From Apodospora peruviana (lineage: Eukaryota; Ascomycota; Sordariomycetes; Sordariales; Lasiosphaeriaceae): a stretch of DNA of 64,000 bases. The stretch lies in the NCBI GenBank assembly GCA_033439685.1, contig JAUEDM010000005.1, positions 1,674,001-1,738,000 of the forward strand, read 5' to 3'. The notes beneath the pieces were generated by a model that was given only the letters and a program-made list of their open reading frames with translations, had not been told where the DNA came from and made no database searches. How positions within the stretch are numbered: the stretch's first letter is position 1; each line of letters begins with the position of its first letter. Of the stretch, positions 1-9,912 are shown in pieces. A program made the position numbers and the translations under genes.

Positions 1-227
1 AAGTTAAGGGTAAATATCCGTCTCAGTTTCTGGTGAGTTTAAGTGTGTAGAGCAGGCTAATCATGCGTATCGGAATAGAATACGTCCAAAAGTATGCCAG
101 TAAGGATGCCGCGGACGAGGCGAGCGCCGGTAGCGAAGATGACGACGATATGTCTTCGGTGGCAAGTTTTGGAGAGGAGGACGATGATGAGGAGCAGCAA
201 GCGGCAGGCCAGATGGACGATGTATGA
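1..227 (+). CDS. ubc8: Ubiquitin-conjugating enzyme E2, Ubc8/UBE2H type (C-terminal end only)
   Basis: Only the last part of the gene lies in the window. Exons are read as 1-9 and 79-227, with a 69-base GT-AG intron (gtaaat...aatag) that has a GCTAATC branch-like site. The joined end reads V-K-E-Y-V-Q-K-Y-A-S-K and then a tail rich in Asp, Glu and Ser ending M-D-D-V. Human UBE2H ends the same way, with I-K-E-Y-I-Q-K-Y followed by an acidic serine-rich tail, so this is probably the Ubc8 orthologue. That E2 works with the GID/CTLH ubiquitin ligase in catabolite-induced degradation of gluconeogenic enzymes. The catalytic cysteine lies upstream of the window and cannot be checked. Another E2 with an acidic tail (Cdc34 or Rad6) is less likely, because the K-E-Y-x-Q-K-Y segment is typical of UBE2H. 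Confidence 0.65.
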
Positions 228-1087
228 TTGGAGATCGATGTTTTTACTTTTTCTTCTCGTTCATGGACTTGCTTTATTCTTCGGTTTTTTTATGGAGTCA
301 GACTGAAATCCTATGGACAACCACACAACGCACATGGGCTGTCGGGAGGTGGGCTGGGTTATTAGCTCAGGTTGGTTGGCGAACATTGATGGGATCATCA
401 CGGGTTTTATTTTCACAAGCACACAGCGATACACACATAAGCACTAACAACGCACGATACATGAAGTTGAATAACGGTTTACGTTGGCTTTTTTATTCAT
501 TTCTGGTCACTTGGTCACATGGGACCTTTCTGGAGTTCATCTTCTAGTTCACTCGTTCAAGTCCTTCCATGACTATTGTTCCTGTTAAGCCCCTATTGTA
601 CCTACCTAGTTACGATTCTGGGAGTCTTGGAGATTCGAAACTACTCTTCTTATTTCAACATGGCAAATATCAATGGATGCATGCAGATATTGAAATCATC
701 CCAGTGATCTGTATATACCTTGCTATCATGGTGATAGGTCACCGGGACTAGTTTGCTCACTTGTGTGGAAAACTGGCCTGCGGAAACCCGGGTAAAGGGG
801 TGCTTTTACGAGAAGCGGTATTCCATTCCTACCTCGGGTCGGGGTACGAGATTCTGAAAGTCATATTAAAATTTTCTTCTCTCTTTGCAGAAAAGGAGGT
901 GGGTATCATTCATCTATAAGTAGTTCCCCTTGTAATGCGCCGTTTCCGTCGTAAAAAGTACATGGTATCTCGTGTATTTGGACATAACAGCCAAACCTCT
1001 GCTCCCTCCTTGGGTGCATTTACGAAGCTGCTGCAGTTATCGTGAAAAGAAAAGAAGGGCAGTCGTTATGCCACCCGCCTCTACCTT
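228..1087. other. Intergenic, between convergent genes
   Basis: This stretch holds the 3' flanks of the E2 gene (plus strand) and the splicing factor gene (minus strand). Open frames here are short and low in complexity, and I see no gene, repeat or RNA. Confidence 0.6.
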
Positions 1088-2380
1088 TCAGTCCGAGTCT
1101 GAATCGTAGCTCACCAAACCGGTCATGGTTCCAGCACTGGTGGCAGCTATCTCTCCTGATTTCTGAGAAACAGGTGGTGGCCGCCCTTGCTTGGTATCGT
1201 TCTCTAAGGGAGAGGTGGTTGCCAGTTCCAACACAGGGCTCGCTGTTGTGGTTCTATCTTCAGCCCCTGATGCTGCTGCTACGGTCATCCTCTTTCTTTT
1301 AAGAAGACCGGGTAGTCTCGACGACGACGACGAGGCACCAGAGACGGCATTAACACCACCGCCCTTGTCTCTACTCTTGGCAGTGAAATCAAAATCGAGC
1401 AGAAACGGGTCCTTGGCCGCGCGTGTATTCCCCACAATCTCAGAGACCAGACTCTCTCGCATCTTGGACACGGCGATCTCGGATTTTAAGAGGAGAGGCT
1501 TTTCCCGTCCATTTCTTCTTCCCTGCTGGCTTCTTATGCCTTCATGTTTCGGCTTGGATGTTTTGGACGGGTGGTGGTCGAATAACGGTTTTGCAAGAGC
1601 TTTCGCATCTATCTTCTTCTTGACCGCGTCGTCGTCATCCGCATCATCGATATCGCCAAAATCCACAAGCGCCGCCCGGCGCGCGTCCTCCTCCGTCCCC
1701 GGCAGCAACTCGATCCCCAAACACATCCGATCCGCCAGATCTTGCGTCAGCACAGCATCTTTTTCTCTTTCGTGCCTGCCGGCCCGGAAAGCCTTCCTCA
1801 GGCGCTGATTCTGCGCGTACGGATCGTCCCAGTGCCGCGCGGCAGCATCCTGCAACTCGTCGATTCTCTGCCGTGCATCATCCAATCTTTCCCTGTCCGC
1901 GATCGTCTTTTCGAGTTTCCCAAAGGCGCTCTCCCGCAGATCCGCCCGCTCCTTCTGTGTCAGTATGGCCGCCACCGCCGCATCGGCGCCAAACTTGACT
2001 AGACTGTCTTCATCGCTACCATGGTCGCGCTCCTTGCCGCCGGAAACGACGACGTACCGCGTGCGCTGCGGGTCGGTGCGGATCTCGAGCTCTCCGCCGC
2101 AGGCGGTGTGCTTGATCCGGAACGAGTAGATGGGCGTCGAGTGGTAGGAGCCCACGCGCTGCTTCTCGGCGTTGAAGCGCACCCCTTGGCCGATGATGGT
2201 CGGTTTCGGGCAGTGGGCGCACCAGACGGCGAAGGGCATCTCGAAGCGCACGGTCAGGATGCCGTGGGACGCTAGTTTGGAGGCGCGCGCGCCGAGCGGG
2301 TGTTTCCTGTTGAGCGTGTTGCCGGAGACGACGCCCTCCTGGTCCGGCGGGACGTAGCGTCCCATGTTGAAGCCCTGCAT
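1088..2380 (-). CDS. saf4: Splicing factor YJU2B/CCDC130 (Saf4/Cwf16 family)
   Basis: A single-exon gene of 430 residues. The N-terminus M-Q-G-F-N-M-G-R-Y-V-P-P-D, the segment R-F-E-M-P-F-A-V-W-C, the block G-V-R-F-N-A-E-K and the run S-T-P-I-Y-S-F-R are hallmarks of the CWC16/DUF572 family. That family includes Yju2, which promotes the first splicing step, and its paralogue CCDC130/Saf4. The form with P-P-D near the start matches the CCDC130/Saf4 branch. The zinc-binding pairs are C54-x-x-C57 and, unusually, H91-x-x-C94, where relatives normally have C-x-x-C. A coiled coil follows (about residues 150-200), then a basic low-complexity tail ending in D-S-D-S-D. The protein should act in the nucleus on the spliceosome. 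The first ATG gives the canonical start, and the E2 gene lies convergent to it. Confidence 0.92.
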   Translation of the reverse strand: MQGFNMGRYVPPDQEGVVSGNTLNRKHPLGARASKLASHGILTVRFEMPFAVWCAHCPKPTIIGQGVRFNAEKQRVGSYHSTPIYSFRIKHTACGGELEIRTDPQRTRYVVVSGGKERDHGSDEDSLVKFGADAAVAAILTQKERADLRESAFGKLEKTIADRERLDDARQRIDELQDAAARHWDDPYAQNQRLRKAFRAGRHEREKDAVLTQDLADRMCLGIELLPGTEEDARRAALVDFGDIDDADDDDAVKKKIDAKALAKPLFDHHPSKTSKPKHEGIRSQQGRRNGREKPLLLKSEIAVSKMRESLVSEIVGNTRAAKDPFLLDFDFTAKSRDKGGGVNAVSGASSSSSRLPGLLKRKRMTVAAASGAEDRTTTASPVLELATTSPLENDTKQGRPPPVSQKSGEIAATSAGTMTGLVSYDSDSD

Positions 2381-3038
2381 CGTTGCGACGGGGGCGGGAG
2401 GTTATTCGGGAATCTGGTATTTGTTGGGTGTGTCGATTTTCGGAGTTGTTGCAGATCGTTCTCTCGCGGAGAGACTTTTATGATGGCAGTCGGTGGTGAG
2501 GATTCGTCGTCATCGTTGGAGCGGTGAATATGAACTGCCTCGAGTGTGGATATTTGGCTGTTATTGAGTTCTTGATGGATGGTTCAAGTTCCATGTGATG
2601 GAAGTGTGGAGTGTGTGGCACTTCAGTGAACATGGTTTCAGTGGAGTTAAGCCTGGAATTGTGGAGATTGCCTGATCGGGCAAGGTGCGAGAAATTTATC
2701 TCTTTAATACTTACTACCATAGCTTTAATCAGCCTTACGACCCAGACGAACCTCATTCCCCTTGAACCGTTTTAAGTTCAACATAACATTACAAAATTAA
2801 CGATCCCATAAAAAGGGTATTCTCCAAAGTTTACCGGAGTTGTATTAAGTAGATACCTACCTATCTGCTAGGCAAGTGTTCATGGAAACATGCGGATTAA
2901 GATCGGCGGTGCGGATACACTCGAATTATCATAGCAGTTACTCATGAAATGGCCAACATTTTTATACATTTGTGCTGATGTATATCCTCATCATAAGCCT
3001 CACGCTCATAAAAAATACAAAAGGAATAAGTGGTCCTC
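2381..3038. other. Intergenic
   Basis: Upstream flank of the splicing factor gene and 3' flank of the small hypothetical gene. TACCTACCTATC at about 2857-2868 is one of several copies of this motif in the window. I find no supportable gene. Confidence 0.55.
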
Positions 3039-3449
3039 TCAGAGGGCTCCGCTGATAAAGTCGTAAACAAAGTAGCTGTACCCAACGAAAAAGATCACGG
3101 CCAATGCCGTATCCTTGAGAGCGGCCTCATGCACCTTAGGCTTCGTATCGCAGCAACATACCGTCGGGTCAGTTTCATGGGTGGGTTCACTTTCGGGCGC
3201 GAAGGGCTTGGACTTGGAGTTGCCAAGAATAACAGACGCGTCGACTTTGGGTCGCAAAACCGGGCGACAAGTGTAGGTTGATGCCGCCTTCTCGTCGACA
3301 TACTCGTCACATGCTCGAGACAACTCTGCCATGAGGTTTGTCGTGTTGGCAGAGATCGGAGGATAAGAAGTTTGGTAGTCATCATCAGAGAGTTCCCAAT
3401 TGTCCTTCTCTTCCCGGCCACTCTCATCTTGGTGGTTGGCAGAGTCCAT
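3039..3449 (-). CDS. Small hypothetical protein with C-terminal membrane anchor
   Basis: I do not recognise this protein. From the chosen start (M-D-S-A-N-H) it is 136 residues. The first half is acidic and polar, a C-C-C-x-T-K-P-K stretch lies near residue 110, and a hydrophobic segment (L-A-V-I-F-F-V-G-Y-S-Y-F) ends at the C-terminus, which suggests a tail-anchored membrane protein. The frame stays open upstream to 3575, and several plausible acceptor sites there could add a short 5' exon, so the start is uncertain. No neighbour suggests a function. It could also be a lineage-specific or spurious frame; the membrane tail directly before the stop argues for a real gene. Confidence 0.4.
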   Translation of the reverse strand: MDSANHQDESGREEKDNWELSDDDYQTSYPPISANTTNLMAELSRACDEYVDEKAASTYTCRPVLRPKVDASVILGNSKSKPFAPESEPTHETDPTVCCCDTKPKVHEAALKDTALAVIFFVGYSYFVYDFISGAL

Positions 3450-4432
3450 ATTGGCGACGTCGTTAAGTTTCAATGCCCACAAGATGGTACGAACTATGTT
3501 TGTTCTGATGCCGAAATCTTTGGGTTCTGGAGTTAGAACGGTAAAAGTAATTAACTTGCTGGCAGTAAGAGTCATCCCAAAGTCAATAATGAGAAATTAC
3601 CTGCTATGGGCATTTAGGAACGGTAGAAGTCTTCTTATACCAGATAGAGATCATCCACGTTCCGCAACAGTCCTACTGTAATTAACGCAGATGAATGGAT
3701 GTGGAGGAAACAGTTACACAGTGATGAAAGATGATTGTCTTGAACAGTCCTCTTCTTCGAAAGCCAACAAAGAAATATTGCATGGCGGCATTGTCCCGGT
3801 CTCACCAGAGCCGGGAGGCATTAGCCTTTGGCACAATGGGACTCGCCAAAAACCAAAAGGACTCTTTGTTGGAAGTTGCACTCCAGGAAGGTCGATTGTC
3901 GCCATTGACAAGTCAAATCGGCCACGACTAAATCACATAGTAGACCAATAAATAAGGTAGGTAATAGGTGCGGAATAGAAAGGGGGCGGTTTGTTGACAT
4001 GTGCAGTCATCCAAACTTCATTTATTAGGTAGGTACCACGTGTGTCAGTAGGTACGTACAGTACATGGGGGACTGGGGATTACCGGGTAATCCGATCTTG
4101 ACATGGTGCCCACTTTCTGCCGCTATTCCCCGCCCTCGGCACTGGCGCACTTGCTGGGCGGATTGAACTGGTTTCTGGATCCATCATCGACATCCCGAGC
4201 AACCCCTAACATTCCAAAGTTACCAGCCTCCAACAGCTCCTTTTTACAGCAAACCCACACCTTGATCAGAAACTGCGCGTCACTAGACGTGTACATCTCC
4301 TCTATAGAGTGTGACTCACTACCACGTCTGGTCTGGCGAGCTTCCCGAGCTGGACTGCCAGCGCGAACCCTGCTCCCGCGCCTCGACCACGCTGGTTCCA
4401 ATTCTCGACCTTCCGCCTCGCAGACCCTCGGC
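3450..4432. other. Intergenic, upstream of RXT2
   Basis: Contains two copies of a GGTAGGTA-type motif (about 3955-3963 and 4025-4034). The frame of RXT2 stays open to an ATG at 4103, but the stretch before 4433 is not like the family. Nothing else is supported. Confidence 0.5.
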
Positions 4433-6037
4433 ATGGCGACTCAACAGCAGGCTATCATAGACACAATCGTCGCAATCAGAAAGGCATTAAAACGCAAAGC
4501 TTATGGTTAGAATCCGGTCCGGTTCCATCGCCTTACGCTTTCTCTGACGTCTAACCGGCTGGTGGCCTCGACAGATTCCGACTCCGATTCCCCGATCGAG
4601 CACAACACGAACCGAGGCTATAAACTTAAAAAACGATCCAGATTTGTCAAACAGGGCCGCATTGCACCATCTCTAGATGCTGCCGCATACAAGGAGGTGG
4701 GTTGCTTCCACCACAGCATCTGATCTCGCTTTGCTGAACCCTGAGCTAATGGACCCAAGGTCGCCGAGCTTGCTGGTATACCACGAACCATCATTCACAG
4801 GAACCCGCCACTAATTGACGACGAGGGTTACGAGCTTGAAAGCGATGACAATGAGGAGCGCGTCCAAGAGGCTTCAGCTTCCGCTAAGGAGGATGACCCA
4901 TACGCGTCCATCCATTTAGAACGTGGGCACTCCCTCCGGTCTCCAGTTTCTGTCGCCGAAGGCTAACGTGGAACAAACTCAGGACTCCTCGCACCTTTAA
5001 CCGCCGTGACCGACCTTCCCACCCACCCTGCGCTCTCCAGGCCCTTTACGTCCAAGGCACTGACTGAGCTGGTGAGCCAGAGCCGACTTTTAATGCAAAA
5101 GGAGAATGCAGCGTTGTGGAAAGTCAGACCGCTTCTTACTAGGCTCGTCGGCGATAACAGCTGGGCGCCATGTGGGATGATGATAGAAGAAAATGACCAC
5201 GAACTTTTCACCGACACCGCCCGATTCCTTACACGACAGGCCCCAACCTCGTCAGCACCGCAGATTGCGACCCCGAATCCGGATTTCAATGGCAAGTCCC
5301 GCGGCGTATCCGCACTACAGGAGACAGTCGCGAAGGCTCAGACGAGCGACGGCCGCCTGGATCAGGAAGAGCTTGGCAAGGGCAAAGAAAAAGAAGTGGT
5401 TGACGGAGAAACCACATCCGACGGCGGCGCCGATAAACAGACCGATGCACAAAACGTCAACGGTGACCACGCAGAATCAGATGGCAATCCTGAACCAACC
5501 GAGACCTTGGACAAGATGAATGTCGATGGACGTGAGGATGTGGACATGGTGGAAGCACATAGCGGCGAGGTTGGAGAACCCGGCAGTTTGGCTTTGGCAA
5601 CTCAAAGTCAGGCAATAGCCGAGCGCGGCAGCGATAGTCGGGGCATGTCGGCCAATTTAGAATTACTACAAGAGCTCTTCATCCACCCGTTATTCCTTCC
5701 ACCACGCTCGGCGCACCCCGACCGCGACGTCGGGCTCCCAGAGGTGGAGGCCGAGGAGGTGCGGCGCATCCTGCAGCACTACATCCAGAAGCAGGAGGAG
5801 GTCTGCCGGGGGACCAAGAAGCTGTACGAGGGCCTGCTGAAAGCGGAGCGTTACCGGAAGACGGTTTGGCAATGGTCCAAGGCAGAGGCACACTGTGGAC
5901 CCAACAGGGACATGTCGGATGGCGAGGATTGGTACGACAAGGAAGAGTGGGGGCTTACGGAGGACCTTAAGAAGGGCGAGGACGAGGTCGAAGAGGACAC
6001 GGCGCAGACGCAAAAGAAGACGAGGAATCGGAGATAG
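4433..6037 (+). CDS. rxt2: RXT2, subunit of the Rpd3L histone deacetylase complex
   Basis: Four exons: 4433-4505, 4575-4696, 4760-4922 and 4983-6037, all with GT-AG introns of 60-69 bases, giving about 470 residues. The RXT2 N-terminal domain spans roughly residues 25-155. It contains N-R-G-Y-K-L-K-K-R, Y-K-E-V-A-E-L-A-G, I-H-R-N-P-P-L-I-D, L-L-A-P-L-T, D-L-P-T-H-P-A-L-S-R-P-F and W-A-P-C-G-M-M, which are characteristic blocks of the family. RXT2 belongs to the large Rpd3 complex (Rpd3L), which deacetylates histones to repress transcription. The second half is acidic and largely disordered, with a helical segment around residues 360-410. The start at 4433 gives the usual short N-terminus ending in an S-D-S-D-S run; an in-frame ATG at 4103 would add 110 unlike residues. 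The splice joints restore the family alignment exactly, which supports the model. Confidence 0.9.
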
Positions 6038-8088
6038 AGTCTCGGTACAAGTCAGAGAAGGAGGAAGCGCGTGAGGAGCGGATGAAAATATGTCGGGGAA
6101 TTGGGTTGGATTGGGCGGTGCCCATGCAGTCTGGAGATATTTCAGCTTAACGACATTGCTGACTGGATAACTTGACTTTATTTTGGTAGATAAATGAGGA
6201 TTGGCCATGACGATGGCATGGTAGTGATGAGAGGGACCTCGATCGGCAAGTTTGACGGATACCCAGGAACAGAACAGAGCAGGAGCATTGGTGGAAGCGT
6301 TGTTGTTAACTTTCAAGGTCGGCTTGACAAAATTTATACCACGGAAATGGCATTCGCTGTCTCGGACCCCTCGCTGTATTCTGCAGTGCAGTTCCAAGAC
6401 ACTGCCGAGTATATTCTTCCTGAAGTTCCGAGTCCGAAAGACCTTTCACACGTGCCGTGCAACAAGCAATGCGGAGCAAGCCGAGCTGATTTTATACTTA
6501 ATTCTCCGATGTCTTATCAGATGGATGTTTCACCGTTTACCTGGCGCCTGATATACAGTAAGGATGGCCAGTTTACACATGTCGAAGACCATGCTGAGCC
6601 GCATCGTATCGCAACGCGTCACCTCTTGCCCATCGGCTATATACGGTAAGTTTAGATGGAAGTATCAGTAAATTACTCCCTGCTACCTACTTCGCCTACC
6701 TAATAAGCACTCTCAGGTAACCCGCATCCGTAGTCGACAGCACATTGAAGGGCAGCACTCAAACGGATGAAAGGGTCGCCGATACGGGTTATACCGACCA
6801 ACTTGGCACACCATGTCATGGGAAGGCGGCTGGCGCTGACAAATTTGCCCTTCCGGCCACGATGTGATTGACCCGATCTTGAGCGGGGATTGAAAGGGGC
6901 ATGCCAATCGCCGCTATCCGTACCGCGGCAGCAACCACCAAACTTGGTCCAAACCAAACAAGCACTCGAGGCTCCACTAAAAGCGGCTTGGAATGAGTTT
7001 GTGGAGAAAGTCCAGACCGCGTGAGCAACTGAAATTCATCCTACATGATCCGATTATGGACTTGAAGATATTCGGTTCCTTTTGTGAGAAGTCGTTTGAC
7101 AAGCAACTAACGGCTAACCGCTAGATGTCAACGGTCATGAACGACGGCAGACAGGCCGTTTAGTGAAGCCATAGTTACCTTAGGGTTGAAGATATTCGAA
7201 GCCGAAACGGAAATCAGACGATTCGGGCCATCCGTCCCATCAACATCTTTCTACCCGGTATTTGCACACCACAAACGCTAACGAGATGCGGCGTTAGTGC
7301 GGACGGGCTGGCTGAGACAAGGGGATGGATGGCCACGACGAATAAATACACTTGCTGGGGACGCGACGATGTCTGTCTATTCGTCGCCCGACGCGCACAC
7401 CTTGCTTTGCTCGTTGCATCATCATCACCGTTTTTTTTCTTCAACCCAGTGGTGCCATTTATCTTTTACTCTCTCTTTCATTCTCCCGCTTTATCATTAT
7501 CCGTCTACCTTTGCTGTTTTCACAAGGAGTGCGAGTGTTATCTCTCAAAATCTTGACGGGGGAGATAAAATTTGCATACCTTATTTAACCGCCAACTACA
7601 AAGCAACCCAAGACGAAAATCACGGAGTCACGGAGTCACGGCAGTCCAGAACTTACGTCGAGGCATCTCCGTGACAAGGCGGAACGTGGGTGTGTGTGCG
7701 CGGAAGCGCCTCAAGAGACCCTTCACACCCTCCCGACAGGTTCCCTCGGCGATCACTACTTCCACCCGAGCATTTTCCTCTCTTTTCTCTGGTTGCTTCA
7801 ACGGCGCAGAACCGCAACCGTCGCCTTGGTAAGGACAAGCCAAGCGGCCGCCGTACTTACAAGACCAGCTGCCTGGTAGGGTGCCAATCATAAAGCGCGG
7901 CTTTGATTGTCCTGGGGCGCTCGTTCCTACGAGACATAGGTACACAAGACAAAGAACTTCTCGGGCCTCTCTTTTCCATCTCATCACTACGTCATTCTTA
8001 AATTTTCATTATCACTGGGCCCTCGTCAAACTTCATTTAATCGGTCACATATCATATATCATTTTCTCGAGAACGCATCAGATATTGC
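6038..8088. other. Intergenic, 2 kb upstream of the MFS gene
   Basis: Holds the promoter and 5' leader of the transporter, including a pyrimidine-rich stretch at about 7390-7520 ahead of the start codon. Open frames at 6194-6649 and 6700-7030 have no recognisable motif and are probably chance. No RNA gene was seen. Confidence 0.5.
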
Positions 8089-9912
8089 ATGGCCGACATG
8101 ACCACCGATACGAAACCCAAAAAGCCCGCCGGAGGAGTGGCTCGGGGTGGCTCTCCCGCCCCGGCCCCGGCAAGCACCTCCGCAACGACGACGCCCGAGA
8201 AAGTCACCGACAACACCACCCCACACACGGATGACCAGATCTACCCCCATGGGCTCAAACTCATCCTCATCATCGTCTCGCTCTGCATGGCCGTCTTCCT
8301 CGTCGCTCTCGACCAGACCATCATCGCGCCCGCGCTCGGCGCCATCACGGGCGAGTTCCTGAGCGTGCGCGACATAGGCTGGTACGGCGCCGCCTACCTC
8401 TTGAGCACGACCGCGCTGCAGCCAACCTACGGGTCCCTGTATCGCATGTTCAGTGTCAAGTACGTCTACCTGGCCGCCATCCTGATCTTCGAGCTCGGCA
8501 GCCTGGTCTGCGCGCTGGCGCCGACGTCCAACGCCTTCATCGTCGGACGTGCGCTCGCGGGCGTCGGAACCGCCGGCCTGTTTTCGGGATCGGTCGTCAT
8601 CCTGTCCTACACCCTCCCGCTGCGGACCCGGCCGGCCGCCTTCGGGCTGATCGGCGCCATGTGGGGCATCGCCTCAGTCGCCGGCCCGCTGCTCGGCGGT
8701 GCCTTCACGGACCACGTCACCTGGCGCTGGTGCTTCTACGTTAACTTGCCCATCGGCGGCGCCGCCATGGTCGCCATCTTCTTCTTCCTGCACATCCACC
8801 GCGCCGACGTCAACCCGGACAAGCTGACGGTCGTGCAGCGGATCCTGGAGCTCGACCTGACCGGCACCGCGATGCTGATCCCGGCCATCATATCGCTGCT
8901 GCTGGCGCTGCAGTGGGGCGGGACTGAGTACGCGTGGAACTCGTCGACGGTGATCGGCTTGTTTGTGGGCGCGGGGCTGATGTTTGCCATCTTTGCCGGC
9001 ATCCAGGTCTGGAAGGGCGACAAGGGCACCTTGCCGCCGCGACTGTTCAAGTCCAGGGACGTGGTCTGTGCGATGGCGTTCGCCTTCTTTTTCGGTGCGG
9101 CTTTCTTCCCGTTGGTTTATTACTTGTCGCTGTACTTCCAGGCGATCCAGGGCGATAGCGCCGTGCAGGCGGGGATCAAGCTGCTGCCGATGTTGATTGC
9201 GGTCGTCATCACCTCTGTGGGCACCGGCGGGCTCATCACCGTGGTGGGGTACTATAATCCATTCATACTGCCGTCGATGGTGCTTTTCACCGTCGGGGCC
9301 GGGATGATCACGACGTTTTCGCTCGATAGCCCGTTTAGGGTGTGGTTCGGGTATCAAGTCCTGGCGGGGCTGGGCATAGGCGTCGGGTTCCAGGTCGGCG
9401 TGCTGGTTGTGCAGAATACCATGCCGCTGGAGTGGGTGCCGGTGGCGACGGCGTGCGTGCAGTTCTTCCAGAGCATGGGCGGCGCTATTTTTATTGCGGT
9501 CGCGCAGTCAGTGTTCCAGAACGGGCTGACGCAGGGCGTACACGATAATGCGCCCGGGCTGCCGGCGGAGATCTTCATTAATAGTGGCGCGTCGCAGGTC
9601 AGGCAGATCTTGAAGGAGATGCACGCTGAAGCGTTGACAGAGGCGGTGCTGAGCGCGTATCTGCAGGGGTTGAGGTATAGCTATTATATTACGGTTGCGT
9701 GCGCTGCTGCTGCGTTTGTTGCTGCTTGTGGGCTGAGTTGGAAGAAGATTTCCAAGAGGGCGAAAGCCGGCGGGGACGAGAGTGCTGCTGAGAGTGATGT
9801 TGAGGCTGCTAATGGTGCTGCGGCGACCACTACTCCTGGTACGGAGAGTAGTACAGGCAAGGAGGTTATGACTGGCGGCGGTGAGCTGAGCAAGGATGAG
9901 TCCAAGGTATGA
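8089..9912 (+). CDS. MFS drug:proton antiporter, DHA2 (14-TM) family
   Basis: A single-exon gene of 607 residues. After a Pro/Ala/Thr-rich cytosolic N-terminus of about 52 residues come 14 predicted membrane spans. L-D-Q-T-I-I-A-P-A-L near residue 74 is the DHA14 D1-type signature. I-V-G-R-A-L-A-G-V-G-T-A-G is motif B with its conserved Arg, and G-I-A-S-V-A-G-P-L-L-G-G is the antiporter motif C. The family exports drugs, mycotoxins or fungicides across the plasma membrane using the proton gradient. A glycine- and serine-rich tail follows the last span. No polyketide or peptide synthase, P450 or cluster regulator lies nearby, so this looks like a stand-alone exporter. A second ATG three codons in is an alternative start. 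The substrate cannot be inferred. Confidence 0.9.
   Translation: MADMTTDTKPKKPAGGVARGGSPAPAPASTSATTTPEKVTDNTTPHTDDQIYPHGLKLILIIVSLCMAVFLVALDQTIIAPALGAITGEFLSVRDIGWYGAAYLLSTTALQPTYGSLYRMFSVKYVYLAAILIFELGSLVCALAPTSNAFIVGRALAGVGTAGLFSGSVVILSYTLPLRTRPAAFGLIGAMWGIASVAGPLLGGAFTDHVTWRWCFYVNLPIGGAAMVAIFFFLHIHRADVNPDKLTVVQRILELDLTGTAMLIPAIISLLLALQWGGTEYAWNSSTVIGLFVGAGLMFAIFAGIQVWKGDKGTLPPRLFKSRDVVCAMAFAFFFGAAFFPLVYYLSLYFQAIQGDSAVQAGIKLLPMLIAVVITSVGTGGLITVVGYYNPFILPSMVLFTVGAGMITTFSLDSPFRVWFGYQVLAGLGIGVGFQVGVLVVQNTMPLEWVPVATACVQFFQSMGGAIFIAVAQSVFQNGLTQGVHDNAPGLPAEIFINSGASQVRQILKEMHAEALTEAVLSAYLQGLRYSYYITVACAAAAFVAACGLSWKKISKRAKAGGDESAAESDVEAANGAAATTTPGTESSTGKEVMTGGGELSKDESKV

Noticed and set aside
5690..6397. 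235-codon minus-strand frame over the RXT2 3' end
   Set aside because: Overlaps a well-supported exon and has no motif.
8674..9357. 227-codon frame antisense to the MFS gene
   Set aside because: A high-GC shadow of the transporter coding sequence, with the Arg/His/Gln-rich composition typical of antisense frames.
8089..9912. MFS exporter as part of a secondary-metabolite cluster
   Set aside because: No synthase, tailoring enzyme or pathway regulator lies within 8 kb on either side.
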